A stretch of 64,000 bases of DNA from Pseudopedobacter saltans DSM 12145 (GCF_000190735.1 NC_015177.1:744001-808000), one strand, 5' to 3'; positions 9,258 to 17,193 are shown, numbered from the stretch's first letter. Notes: generated from the letters alone by a model not told the origin. Translations and numbers: made by a program.

Positions 9258-10427
9258 TTGGAATTTAATAAATTGAAAAATATAGCCATACTTGGTTCTA
9301 CCGGAAGTATTGGTACACAAGCCTTAGATGTAATCAGAGCCAACCCTCAGCTGTTCAAAGCGGAGGTTCTTACCGCGCAATCAAATGCAGATTTGTTGAT
9401 AGCTCAGGCTTTGGAGTTCGGACCTGAAGTGGTGGTTATTGTTGACGAGCATAAATATCAACAAGTAAAAGAAGCATTGTCGAACACTCCCATAAAAGTA
9501 AAATCGGGAGAAGAGGCCTTAACAGAAGTTGTTGTTCTGCCGCAATTGGACATGGTATTAACTGCTGTGGTAGGATTTTGCGGTTTGCGGCCTACAATCT
9601 CGGCTATTAAAGCCAGGAAAACTATTGCTTTGGCCAATAAGGAAACTCTGGTTGTTGCAGGAGATATTGTTACCCAGTTGGCTAAGGAAAACGGTGTGGA
9701 TATTTTACCTGTAGATTCAGAGCATTCCGCCATATTTCAATGTTTGGTAGGCGAGAAACTCTGTGAGATAGAGAAAATTTATTTAACGGCTTCGGGAGGG
9801 CCTTTTAGAGGCAAAAATATCGATTTCCTGAAAACAGTAACTCATCATCAGGCGTTAAAGCACCCCAATTGGTCTATGGGAGCGAAGATAACTATAGATT
9901 CCGCCTCTTTGATGAATAAAGGATTAGAAGTAATAGAAGCAAAGTGGCTGTTTAATTTAAATGTAGATCAGATAGATGTTATCGTTCATCCGCAATCCAT
10001 AGTCCATTCCCTCGTTCAGTTTAATGATGGATCTATAAAAGCGCAAATGGGATTACCGGATATGAAATTGCCTATTCAATACGCGTTAACTTATCCATCA
10101 AGAGTAAATACAGATTTTAAGCGTTTTAATTTTCTGGATTATCCTTCGCTTACATTCGAACCTGCCGATATGAATACCTTTCGCAATTTGGCCTATGCAT
10201 TTGACGCATTACAAAAAGGAGGGAACATGGCATGTATTATCAACGCAGCGAATGAAGTGGTAGTAGCGGAATTTTTAAAAGAGCGAATTGGATTTTTACA
10301 AATGAGTGATATAATAGAAAGCTGTATGTTGAATGTTGATTTTGTAGAAAAACCTATATTAGAAGATTATTTTCAAACAGATAGAGAAACCAGAGCTTAT
10401 GCTTTGGATTTAATAACGAATATTTAA
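9258..10427 (+). CDS. dxr: 1-deoxy-D-xylulose-5-phosphate reductoisomerase
   Basis: 389 residues. It converts DXP to methylerythritol 4-phosphate with NADPH, the committed step of the MEP isoprenoid pathway, in the cytoplasm. Seen: NADPH-binding ILGSTGSIGTQALDV near the N-terminus, the ALANKETLV segment, the metal-binding PVDSEHSAIFQCL (about residues 154-166), the LTASGGPFRG flexible loop, HPNWSMGAKITIDSASLMNKGLEVIEA split between NADPH and substrate contacts, and the C-terminal four-helix domain. No ATG fits the conserved N-terminus; the start is the TTG at 9258, 12 bases after the GH3 stop. It is followed closely by rseP, the usual Bacteroidota order. Confidence 0.95.
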   Translation: MEFNKLKNIAILGSTGSIGTQALDVIRANPQLFKAEVLTAQSNADLLIAQALEFGPEVVVIVDEHKYQQVKEALSNTPIKVKSGEEALTEVVVLPQLDMVLTAVVGFCGLRPTISAIKARKTIALANKETLVVAGDIVTQLAKENGVDILPVDSEHSAIFQCLVGEKLCEIEKIYLTASGGPFRGKNIDFLKTVTHHQALKHPNWSMGAKITIDSASLMNKGLEVIEAKWLFNLNVDQIDVIVHPQSIVHSLVQFNDGSIKAQMGLPDMKLPIQYALTYPSRVNTDFKRFNFLDYPSLTFEPADMNTFRNLAYAFDALQKGGNMACIINAANEVVVAEFLKERIGFLQMSDIIESCMLNVDFVEKPILEDYFQTDRETRAYALDLITNI

Positions 10428-10444
10428 AGAAGTTAGATTAATAG

Positions 10445-11770
10445 ATGGACGTATTAGTAATGATTGGCCAGCTTTTGCTGGGATTGTCGATTTTAGTTGT
10501 ATTACACGAACTTGGTCATTTTTGGGCCGCAAGGGCATTTGGAATAAAAGTAGAGAAATTCTATCTGTTTTTTGATGCGTGGGGTTTTAAACTTTTTAGT
10601 ATTAATTATAAAGGTGTCGAATATGGAATTGGTTGGCTGCCGTTAGGAGGATATGTGAAGATTGCCGGTATGATAGATGAGTCTATGGATACCGAACAAA
10701 TGAAGCAGGAACCTCAGCCATGGGAATTCAGATCTAAGCCGGCCTGGCAGAGATTGATTGTTATGCTGGGCGGAGTAACCGTTAATATTATTCTGGGGAT
10801 TTTTATCTTCTGGATGATGACATTCAAATACGGAGAGTCTTATATTCCCAATAGTGCATTGAAATACGGTATCGCTCCGGGTATAGTAGGAAAAGAGGTT
10901 GGTTTTAAAGCGGGAGATAAAGTTGTGGCTATTAATGGAACACCATTAGTAAAATACAACGATTTAATGTCTTCTGACGTTATTCTTGGAAATTCGGTTA
11001 TTACTATCGTTAGAGATGGTAAGGAAAAGGATTTGACTATTCCTTCAGGTCTTTTAAACACCATATCAGATTATGGTATGCAGGAGTTTGTTGCTCCCCG
11101 AACCAAGTTTACTGTAGATTCTATAGTTAGCGGAATGCCGGCTTCAAAAGCAGGTTTGCAAAAAGGAGATGTGATTTTAACTGCAAACGGAGAAGAAACC
11201 ATATTTTTTGATCAGTTGCAGGCGGTCTTAAAAGGTAACCCAAATAAAAATATAGAGTTATCGGTGAGAAGGAAAGGCGAAGATTTAACCTTACCAGTAA
11301 CCGTAAGTAGCGAAGGAACTTTAGGTTTCCTGCCTAAATTTGATAGTATCCCTGTAGAGACAGAATACTATGGTTTCTTTCAGTCTTTACCTATAGGTGC
11401 ATCCAAAGCCTGGACCTCTTTAGTAGATAATGCAAAAGGGTTAGGTAAGGTTGTAAAAGGAGAGGTAAAAGCAAATAAAGCTTTCTCGGGCCCTGTGGAA
11501 ATAGCTCGTAAATTATATGGTGGAACCTGGGATTGGGTTAAATTTTGGAATATCACCGGGTTATTATCTATGGCATTAGCATTGATGAATTTATTACCTA
11601 TTCCAGCTTTAGATGGTGGTCATTCTTTATTCCTTTTGATAGAGATGATAAAAGGAAAGCCTTTGAGTGATAAGTTTATGGAGAAAGCACAGATAGTAGG
11701 TTTTGTTCTTTTAGCAACACTCATGGTGTTTGTCCTGGGAAATGACATCTTTAAAGCTTTTACTAAGTAG
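10445..11770 (+). CDS. rseP: RseP-type site-2 metalloprotease
   Basis: 441 residues. An intramembrane zinc protease that cleaves anti-sigma factors or signal-peptide remnants in the inner membrane. The HExxH zinc motif (VLHELGHFWAAR, residues about 20-31) lies in the first membrane helix, a second helix follows near residue 105, two PDZ-like regions occupy residues about 130-300, and the NLLPIPALDGGH motif in the third helix near residue 395 supplies the third zinc ligand. Length and order match E. coli RseP. It starts 17 bases after dxr and probably shares its transcript. Its anti-sigma target cannot be deduced here. Confidence 0.93.
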   Translation: MDVLVMIGQLLLGLSILVVLHELGHFWAARAFGIKVEKFYLFFDAWGFKLFSINYKGVEYGIGWLPLGGYVKIAGMIDESMDTEQMKQEPQPWEFRSKPAWQRLIVMLGGVTVNIILGIFIFWMMTFKYGESYIPNSALKYGIAPGIVGKEVGFKAGDKVVAINGTPLVKYNDLMSSDVILGNSVITIVRDGKEKDLTIPSGLLNTISDYGMQEFVAPRTKFTVDSIVSGMPASKAGLQKGDVILTANGEETIFFDQLQAVLKGNPNKNIELSVRRKGEDLTLPVTVSSEGTLGFLPKFDSIPVETEYYGFFQSLPIGASKAWTSLVDNAKGLGKVVKGEVKANKAFSGPVEIARKLYGGTWDWVKFWNITGLLSMALALMNLLPIPALDGGHSLFLLIEMIKGKPLSDKFMEKAQIVGFVLLATLMVFVLGNDIFKAFTK

Positions 11771-11799
11771 GTAGTTTATTAGTACATTGTTGAATAACT

Positions 11800-11962
11800 A
11801 CTAGTGTTGTGTCAACGATAAAATGTCATATGCGTTTGTCACCTCCGAGTAATCGGAGCAAGCGCTGAGATTCTCGAAGGATCATTTCCAGAGGCTTCGA
11901 TTGCGACAAGCCGGGAAACCTGGCAAAATGTGGTTGACAGGATACTAGTGCACTCATTGTGC
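11800..11962 (+). ncRNA. Candidate structured RNA between rseP and hscB
   Basis: The 230-base gap contains nested complementary segments that fold into one closed structure. An outer stem is ACTAGT 11800-11805 with ACTAGT 11944-11949, and a second is TGTCAAC 11810-11816 with GTTGACA 11933-11939. Inside, TTGTC 11836-11840 pairs with GACAA 11905-11909 and encloses two hairpins: CTCCGA-GTAA-TCGGAG (11843-11858, a perfect stem with a GNRA tetraloop) and TCGAAG...CTTCGA (11874-11900). A further hairpin GCCGGG-AAA-CCTGGC lies at 11910-11924, and GCAC-TCATT-GTGC at 11950-11962. No known riboswitch core is recognised. It could be a 5' leader of hscB or a separate RNA; strand is assumed from the flanking genes. 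Confidence 0.45.
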
Positions 11963-12000
11963 CAGGCTTTCGATTTTCTGATATCTAATTTAATAGATAA

Positions 12001-12531
12001 ATGAATTATTTTGAATTTTATGAACTTCCAGTTTCTTTTTCGCCAGACCAGGGGGTGGTGAAAAAGAAATTTTATGCCTTGAGCAAAGCTTATCATCCTG
12101 ATTTCCATGTTAACGAATCGGAAGAACGGCAAAGAGAAATATTAGATCTGTCTACGCTAAATAATAAAGCTTTTCAAACTCTAAGCGACAGGAATAAGCT
12201 AGTTCCCTATGTCTTGGAACTATATGGGGAACTAAGTGAAGGAGAAAAATATGATCTTCCAAAAGCTTTCTTAATGGAAATGATGGAGGTAAATGAAGCG
12301 CTTATGGAACTCGAATTTGACTTTGATGCTGATAAATTGAAGCAAATAGAGACAGATGTAAAAAATATTGAAAAAAATCTCGATGATGAGTCACAAAACT
12401 TGTTTTCTGATTTTGAGCAAGTTAATGAGTCAGATAAATTGGATGTCTTGAAAAAAATAAAGGATATTCATTTTCGTAAGAAATATTTGTTGCGAATTAA
12501 AGAATCACTACTTATATTTGCGTCCCGTTAG
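12001..12531 (+). CDS. hscB: Fe-S assembly co-chaperone HscB (J-domain)
   Basis: 176 residues, the normal HscB length. HscB brings the scaffold IscU to the Hsp70 HscA and stimulates its ATPase during iron-sulfur cluster transfer. The N-terminal J-domain (residues 1-70) opens MNYFEFYELP, like E. coli HscB MDYFTLFGLP, and carries the HPD tripeptide in KAYHPDFH (about residues 36-38). The C-terminal three-helix bundle (about residues 90-176) has the FLMEMMEVNEAL helix that contacts the scaffold. No isc genes adjoin it here. It is preceded by the structured stretch at 11800-11962 and a small TATCTA/TAGATA inverted repeat touching the start codon. Confidence 0.9.
   Translation: MNYFEFYELPVSFSPDQGVVKKKFYALSKAYHPDFHVNESEERQREILDLSTLNNKAFQTLSDRNKLVPYVLELYGELSEGEKYDLPKAFLMEMMEVNEALMELEFDFDADKLKQIETDVKNIEKNLDDESQNLFSDFEQVNESDKLDVLKKIKDIHFRKKYLLRIKESLLIFASR
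12490..12520 (+). promoter_or_regulatory. Likely tRNA-Leu promoter inside hscB
   Basis: TTG at 12490-12492, 20 bases, then TATATTTG at 12513-12520, which matches the Bacteroidota -7 consensus TAnnTTTG exactly. Transcription would start about 25 bases before the tRNA, so the promoter lies within the last codons of hscB. Confidence 0.55.
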
Positions 12532-12552
12532 ACAGAAATGTCTAGAAAAAAT

Positions 12553-12637
12553 GCCCAGCTGGCGGAACTGGTAGACGCGTTGGTCTCAAACACCAATATC
12601 TTCGGATGTGCCGGTTCGATTCCGGCGCTGGGTACCA
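12553..12637 (+). tRNA. tRNA-Leu(CAA)
   Basis: A class II tRNA with a long variable arm. The acceptor stem is GCCCAGC (12553-12559) with GCTGGGT (12627-12633), one G-T pair at the end. The anticodon stem TTGGT/ACCAA encloses the loop CTCAAAC, so the anticodon is CAA and it reads UUG leucine codons. The variable arm is TATCTTCGGATGTG, followed by the T arm with TTCGATT. The discriminator A and an encoded CCA (12635-12637) end the gene. Confidence 0.95.
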
Positions 12638-12664
12638 ATCCGGGCTCAAGCCCAAAAATTTAGA

Positions 12665-12694
12665 GGGTTGCTTACAAAAAAGCAGCCCTTTCTT
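12665..12694 (+). terminator. Terminator of tRNA-Leu
   Basis: GGGTTGCTT (12665-12673), a six-base loop and AAGCAGCCC (12680-12688) form a nine-pair stem with one G-T pair, followed by TTTCTT. It lies 28 bases after the tRNA. Confidence 0.75.
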
Positions 12695-12728
12695 ATTGAC
12701 TTTCAGTATTAGAGGCTATTCCCTATTC

Positions 12729-12773
12729 CGGGCAGCGGTCTCTCTTAGAGCGCCTGCGAGAAGTTTGAAAATT
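12729..12773. repeat. Diverged palindromic repeat, copy 1
   Basis: Begins CGGGCAGCGGTCTCTCTTAG and continues to CCTGCGAGAAGTTT. It aligns with the copy at 13320-13365 over about 45 bases with a few substitutions and a short gap. The unit is itself an imperfect palindrome (GCAG...CTGC outside, TCTCT...AGAG inside), as in REP-like elements. Confidence 0.5.
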
Positions 12774-13242
12774 TGCTTTAATAAATCGACTCAGAAGCTC
12801 TGTTTTATTTCTTAATTCGCAGAGACTATCACTTAACTCTAAGGACAGCAGAACTGACTTAATGCACCGTTCTGCCCGTTGGGTATCTCTTCTGAGAGAA
12901 TAATACTATATACCAGAATCCTTTCTACCTTTTACTTTCCACTTTTATATCATAGGCATACCTAATAACAATACTCGACGTATAAATAAAAGAAAGCTAA
13001 AATAGGGATTTTAAAGAGTTTTACTTCTATGAACCCTCTATAAACCCTCTATTATCTCACTAATATATCTCTGTAATAAAGCAGGTAATGTTGGCTTAAA
13101 GAGCCGTCTCTGTGCCAGAGAATTTTTGAAAAGGAAGTGCTTAAAAGAAGAATACTATGAAAAAAAACAGCTTTTTTCTAAGTAATGATCTTTCAGAAAG
13201 TACAAACCGGACATATTAGCTATTTCCTATTTTTTCTAAGTT

Positions 13243-13276
13243 GGCGCAGGTCTTTCTCAAAGATCCGCTTGGACAG
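13243..13276. repeat. Diverged palindromic repeat, weak copy
   Basis: GGCGCAGGTCTTTCTCAAAG followed by ATCCGCTTGG resembles the copy at 13320-13365 (GGGCAGCAGTCTCTCTCAGA then GGGATCCTGC) less closely than copy 1 does. It could be a third, older copy of the same unit. Confidence 0.3.
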
Positions 13277-13319
13277 CAGGAGACGGTTTTTCGTTGCAAC
13301 AGCAACAATTTTCTTAGTG

Positions 13320-13365
13320 CGGGCAGCAGTCTCTCTCAGAGGGATCCTGCGATAAATTTCTCAAT
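13320..13365. repeat. Diverged palindromic repeat, copy 2
   Basis: CGGGCAGCAGTCTCTCTCAG, then AGGGATCCTGCGATAAATTT. It is the best-preserved match to the copy at 12729-12773, in the same orientation and about 590 bases downstream. Confidence 0.5.
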
Positions 13366-13412
13366 TCTCCGGAATGTACTCTATAATCGGAAAATGGATT
13401 TGTACCTACACC

Positions 13413-13568
13413 ATGGCCTTAGGGAAGACAAGGTCCATCCCTACGCCAAAGCATTATGTGCCTTTGCTTCATGTACTTGCAGTGAAGGATAAAAATGAAA
13501 AAGCAATCTTGCTTAACGATAAAGAGGTTTTAGGTTCGCTAACAATGACCTCTGTTAAAATTGGTTAA
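13413..13568 (+). pseudogene. Remnant of LigB/YgiD-type 4,5-DOPA dioxygenase
   Basis: An open frame ending at TAA 13566-13568 reads ALGKTRSIPTPKHYVPLLHV, later EVLGSLTMTSVKIG. This matches the C-terminal end of YgiD-type extradiol dioxygenases, where LGKA..IPTPEHYLPLLYVLG precedes a final FNDE..GSLSMTSV strand. Only about 50 residues remain of a protein of roughly 270; the N-terminal metal-binding part is absent upstream in any frame. The stretch is therefore the decayed tail of a lost gene rather than a small functional protein. The family match is by recognition and is good for so short a piece. Confidence 0.65.
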
Positions 13569-13820
13569 TAAGCCAATAAATGGATTTTTTGAATAATGAT
13601 AATTTTTTTGAAATTATTTAAAACTGTCTGTAAAAGAATTAGTTGATTAGAATACCAGGCATTGAAATTTCCAATATGACTATACTTGTTTGGGAAAATT
13701 GTTGTAAAAAACAGTAACCCCAAGTTGTTGTTGAGACTATGTGACTGACTTTTACAGGATCTCATAAAACAGGGAAAAATAAATATTATAGTAATTGGTT
13801 AATAAATTATTAAAATAAAT

Positions 13821-14666
13821 ATGAAACTTGGAATCACAGGAGCTACCGGACAACTTGGTCGTTTGGTGGTAGAAAAATTAAAACAACGTGTAAATGCAGG
13901 AAATTTGGTAGCACTTGTTCGTTCGCCGGAAAAGGCAGCGGATTTGGGAATTGAAGCAAGAAATTTTGATTATACAAAACCAGAGACGCTTACAGAGGGG
14001 TTAAAGGGTATTGACCATCTTTTATTGATTTCCGCTAGTGAGGTCGGTCAGCGTATAACGCAGCACCAAAACATTATTCGGGCTGCGGAGACTGCCGGGG
14101 TGAAATGGATAGTTTATACCAGTTTACTTCATGCAGATACTTCCACATTAAGCCTTGCCGAAGAGCATATCGAAACAGAGAAATTACTAAAGGAGTCTGG
14201 TATCCCATATACCATTTTAAGAAATGGGTGGTATACAGAAAACTATACCGGTTCTGTCCACGGGGCACTTAGTACGGGGGCTTTTGTAGGCAGTGCGGGA
14301 GAGGGTAAAATTTCATCCGCTACCCGCGAGGATTTTGCTGAAGCAGCAGCTATTGTGTTTTCTGGTGAAGGCCATGTGGGAAAAGTGTATGAGTTAGCCG
14401 GTGATGAGGCTTATACACTTAAAGATTTGGCAGCGGAAATCTCTAAACAAACGGGAAAAACTATCCCTTACAATAATTTGTCTGAAGCAGAGTATGCTCA
14501 GGTATTAAGTTCTGTTGGTTTACCAGAAGGATTGGCACAGGCGTATGCAGGTTTTGATACCGGAGCCGCAAAAGGTGATTTGTTCGATGATAGTAAAGCA
14601 CTTTCCAAATTGCTTGGAAGACCAACCACATCATTGTCTGATGCAGTAAAAAAAGCTTTAGCTTGA
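13821..14666 (+). CDS. qorB: NAD(P)H:quinone oxidoreductase QorB/YtfG-like
   Basis: 281 residues, NmrA-like atypical short-chain dehydrogenase. The Rossmann motif GITGATGQLGRLV opens the protein, and long stretches agree with E. coli QorB: LLLISASEVGQRITQHQNII, YTSLLHADTS, EEHIETEKLLKESG, LRNGWYTENY, GKVYELAGDEAYTL and GLFDDSK/DLFDDSKALSKLLG. E. coli QorB reduces quinones with NADPH in the cytoplasm. Such high likeness to a gammaproteobacterial protein, together with its position beside a decayed region after a tRNA, is compatible with horizontal gain, though the family is widespread. It stands alone and ends at a hairpin shared with kdsB. Confidence 0.9.
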   Translation: MKLGITGATGQLGRLVVEKLKQRVNAGNLVALVRSPEKAADLGIEARNFDYTKPETLTEGLKGIDHLLLISASEVGQRITQHQNIIRAAETAGVKWIVYTSLLHADTSTLSLAEEHIETEKLLKESGIPYTILRNGWYTENYTGSVHGALSTGAFVGSAGEGKISSATREDFAEAAAIVFSGEGHVGKVYELAGDEAYTLKDLAAEISKQTGKTIPYNNLSEAEYAQVLSSVGLPEGLAQAYAGFDTGAAKGDLFDDSKALSKLLGRPTTSLSDAVKKALA

Positions 14667-14713
14667 TACAAATATAAATTATTGCAGACGCTGATTATTT
14701 GCAGGGTAAATAA

Positions 14714-14743
14714 GAAAGAGAAATCTGCAGAAATTTCTCTTTC
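14714..14743. terminator. Hairpin between convergent qorB and kdsB
   Basis: GAAAGAGAAAT (14714-14724), an eight-base loop and ATTTCTCTTTC (14733-14743) form an 11-pair AT-rich perfect stem. There is no long T run, so termination efficiency is uncertain, but the location between converging genes fits. Confidence 0.55.
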
Positions 14744-14763
14744 ATGATATTTTGTGAGAATTT

Positions 14764-15504
14764 CTATCTGTTGATCACAGATAATACTTTTTCTAAGTCT
14801 TCCGGTGTATCAATAGCGAGAGTTTCGGAATCGGTAAAAGAAACTTTAATGCGATAGCCATTTTCAAGCCATCTTAATTGTTCTAATGATTCGGCCATTT
14901 CTAATGAGCTTATAGATAGTTTGGATATTTCTTTAAGAACATTAACCGTATATCCGTATATACCAATATGTTTATAGAATGTATGATGTTTTAACCAGTC
15001 TTTTTTATCGTAGTTTCTTAAAAAAGGCACTGTTTCACGGCTAAAATATAAAGCTTCGTTTTTTGAATTTAACAGTACTTTAGGAGTATTGTTGTTAAAG
15101 AGTTCGTCCTGGGTTTTTATCTTTTTTACCAAAGTAGCCAGTTGAGTATCTGCTGAATTGAAACATGCAGCTACCAGATTAATTTGATTTGGATCAACCA
15201 ATGGTTCGTCTCCCTGGATATTGATGATAGCATCGTAACCTGTAACTTTTTCTGCAATTTCTGCACATCGATCTGTGCCGCTTTGATGGTCAGAAGAAGT
15301 CATAATAACGTTTCCATTAAATGATTTCACGGTATCGTAAATACGTTTGTCATCTGTGGCGACAACCAAATCATTTAAAGTTGTTGCCGAGGACGACTTT
15401 TCGTAGACCCTCTGTATCATTGTTTTTCCAGCTATATCTACCAACGGCTTTCCAGGAAATCGCGTAGAGGCAAATCTGGCGGGTATCACTCCTAAAATTT
15501 TCAT
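14764..15504 (-). CDS. kdsB: CMP-KDO synthetase KdsB
   Basis: 246 residues, normal length. It activates 3-deoxy-manno-octulosonate with CTP to CMP-KDO for the lipopolysaccharide core, in the cytoplasm. The nucleotide-binding start IPARFASTRFPGKPL, the ATDD(K/E)RI motif, SSDHQSGTDRCAEI and the metal-binding INIQGDEPLV are all present in family order. The stop of the upstream deoxynucleoside kinase lies only 7 bases before this ATG, so trpS, the kinase and kdsB form one minus-strand unit. Confidence 0.95.
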   Translation of the reverse strand: MKILGVIPARFASTRFPGKPLVDIAGKTMIQRVYEKSSSATTLNDLVVATDDKRIYDTVKSFNGNVIMTSSDHQSGTDRCAEIAEKVTGYDAIINIQGDEPLVDPNQINLVAACFNSADTQLATLVKKIKTQDELFNNNTPKVLLNSKNEALYFSRETVPFLRNYDKKDWLKHHTFYKHIGIYGYTVNVLKEISKLSISSLEMAESLEQLRWLENGYRIKVSFTDSETLAIDTPEDLEKVLSVINR

Positions 15505-15511
15505 GAGAGAA

Positions 15512-16132
15512 TTATTTAAAAAGGCTGTGAATTTCTTTTTCTACACTATCTACGATAAAACCCAAATCATCAGATTTATTTGCAAAATCAAGCTTGTCTT
15601 TGTCAAGTACCAATAATTTACCTTGATTATAACCTTTTATCCATGCATCGTATTTTTCGTTCAGTTTTTGAAGGTAATCAAGTCTTATGGAAGCTTCGTA
15701 CTCTCTTCCTCTGCGTTGGATGTTTTCTACAAGCGTAGGAACAGAAGCTTTAAGATAAATCAGTAAATCCGGAGCTTTAAGAAATGATGTAATATTATCG
15801 AAAATTGCTCTATAGTTTCCGTAATCTCTTGAAGTCATTAAACCCATTTCATGCAGATTTTCTGCAAAAATGAAAGCGTCTTCATAAATAGTTCTATCCT
15901 GAATTACGTTTCTGTTTGTATCTGCCTGTATTTCCCTTATCTGTTGAAATCTACTGTTAAGGAAATAAATTTGAAGATTGAAACTCCATCTTTTCATATC
16001 ATTGTAGAAGTCCTCTAAGTAAGGGTTTCCATCCACAGATTCGAACAAAGCTTCCCAATTGTAATTCTTAGCTAATAATTCTGTAAGTGTGGTTTTTCCG
16101 GCTCCAATATTACCAACAACAGCTATATGCAT
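15512..16132 (-). CDS. Deoxynucleoside kinase
   Basis: 206 residues, the dCK/dGK-like deoxynucleoside kinase family. It phosphorylates deoxyribonucleosides (typically dA, dG or dC) for nucleotide salvage. Seen: P-loop GNIGAGKTTL at residues 7-16, the substrate-binding FESVDGNPYL, the catalytic and base-binding QDRTIYEDAF (about residues 78-87) and the lid arginines in NIQRRGREYE (about residues 138-147). Substrate preference cannot be settled from sequence. It lies 26 bases after trpS and 7 bases before kdsB in their operon. Confidence 0.9.
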   Translation of the reverse strand: MHIAVVGNIGAGKTTLTELLAKNYNWEALFESVDGNPYLEDFYNDMKRWSFNLQIYFLNSRFQQIREIQADTNRNVIQDRTIYEDAFIFAENLHEMGLMTSRDYGNYRAIFDNITSFLKAPDLLIYLKASVPTLVENIQRRGREYEASIRLDYLQKLNEKYDAWIKGYNQGKLLVLDKDKLDFANKSDDLGFIVDSVEKEIHSLFK

Positions 16133-16158
16133 ATTTGCTTTTTTATGTCTTTAAATGA

Positions 16159-17154
16159 TTAAAACGGTCTAAAACCAATAATTTCTCTCACCTCTTTCAT
16201 TGTTTTTGTTGCACTTTCTCTGGCTTTTTCAGCTCCTAATCTAATAACCTTTTGCAGATATTCCTCATCTTCCGAAATTTCTTTTATTCTGGAATAAACG
16301 GGAGTAGTAGCTAATACCATATCTTCTGCCAATTGCTTCTTAAAATCGCCGTAGCGAATTTCGCATTTATTATATAAATCTTCAAAATGCTGCAAAGTAT
16401 CCGCAGAAGAGACAATCTTCATCAAATCAAAGAGATTCTGAATGGGTTCTGGTTTTGGTTGGTTTATTTCTGTTGGACCAGAATCTGAAACTGCCCGCAT
16501 TACTTTTTTTCTGATAATTTCGGGAGCATCCGACAGATATACACAGCTTGCGTCTCCGTTTGATTTTCCCATTTTTCCGTTGCCATCTAATCCTGGAACT
16601 TTAACAAGTTTATCGGAGTAAGTAAATGCAAAAGCTTCTTTAAAGTAGTCCACGTTGTACAATCTGTTAAAACGATTACCAAAAGTTCGGGTCATTTCCA
16701 GGTGTTGCTCCTGATCTTTTCCAACAGGTACTTTTGTGCCGTGATGTAATAAAATATCACAAGCCATTAAAACAGGATAGGTAAGCAAACCTGCATTTAC
16801 ATTGTCCGGATTGGCCCTAACCTTATCTTTAAAGGCAGTAGCTCTTTCTAATTCGCCTAAATAAGCATTCATGTTCATGTACAGATAAAGTTCTGCAACT
16901 TCAGGTACATGAGATTGTATATAGATTGTAGATTTTTCAGGATCGATACCAGCCGCCAAATATTCCACTACAACCTGACGAACTGTATTGTAAAGATTTT
17001 CAGGTGTGGGGTGCGTAGTTAATGAGTGTAAATCGGCTATAAAAAAGAAGCAGTTATAATCATTCTGCATCTTAACAAAATTGCTTAACGCTCCGTAATA
17101 GTTTCCTAAATGTAATTTACCTGTAGATCTAATACCACTTACTACTGTTTCCAT
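16159..17154 (-). CDS. trpS: Tryptophan--tRNA ligase
   Basis: 331 residues, typical bacterial TrpRS. A class I synthetase that charges tRNA-Trp. The HIGH-type signature is GKLHLGNYYGAL (about residues 13-24), the substrate segment is ADLHSLTTHP, and the KMSKS-type loop is DGNGKMGKSNGDA (about residues 190-202). The start codon lies 39 bases from the divergent plsC gene, so both promoters must sit in that short interval. No tryptophan-rich leader peptide was seen upstream. Confidence 0.96.
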   Translation of the reverse strand: METVVSGIRSTGKLHLGNYYGALSNFVKMQNDYNCFFFIADLHSLTTHPTPENLYNTVRQVVVEYLAAGIDPEKSTIYIQSHVPEVAELYLYMNMNAYLGELERATAFKDKVRANPDNVNAGLLTYPVLMACDILLHHGTKVPVGKDQEQHLEMTRTFGNRFNRLYNVDYFKEAFAFTYSDKLVKVPGLDGNGKMGKSNGDASCVYLSDAPEIIRKKVMRAVSDSGPTEINQPKPEPIQNLFDLMKIVSSADTLQHFEDLYNKCEIRYGDFKKQLAEDMVLATTPVYSRIKEISEDEEYLQKVIRLGAEKARESATKTMKEVREIIGFRPF

Positions 17155-17193
17155 AATAAGGCGAAAGTACAGAAAATTTATATTTTTGATTAT

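Larger units (their letters stand above)
12695..13820. other. Gene-free scar region after tRNA-Leu
   Basis: About 1.1 kb with no credible intact gene on either strand: the short open frames here have low-complexity or frame-broken products. It holds three diverged copies of a GGGCAGC-GTCTCTCT-AGAG palindromic motif (annotated separately), a tandem AACCCTCTATA pair near 13031-13052, and a dead C-terminal fragment of a DOPA-dioxygenase-like gene at 13413-13568. The last 250 bases before qorB are AT-rich and show nothing I recognise. The position directly after a tRNA suggests past insertion and decay, but I found no repeat of the tRNA 3' end. Confidence 0.6.

Noticed and set aside
11861-11880. 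CTGAGA in the rseP-hscB gap, reminiscent of the TPP riboswitch motif
   Set aside because: The other TPP riboswitch signatures (CCTGATCTGG, TGCCAGCGTAGGGA) are absent and no thiamine gene is near.
11810-11939. TGTCAAC...GTTGACA arms as an integron attC site
   Set aside because: The arms do not fit RYYYAAC/GTTRRRY, there is no integrase and no cassette array.
11839-12132. 97-residue minus-strand frame over the structured segment and hscB start
   Set aside because: It is antisense to hscB and to the base-paired region; no recognisable protein features.
12606-12815. 69-residue open frame starting inside tRNA-Leu
   Set aside because: It runs through the tRNA 3' half, its terminator and a repeat; the product has no protein-like pattern.
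13241-13492. 83-residue open frame in the scar region
   Set aside because: It overlaps the dioxygenase remnant in another frame and two palindromic repeats; no conserved motif.
16159-17193. Tryptophan-rich leader peptide or T-box before trpS
   Set aside because: Only 39 bases separate trpS from plsC, with no Trp-rich frame or terminator.
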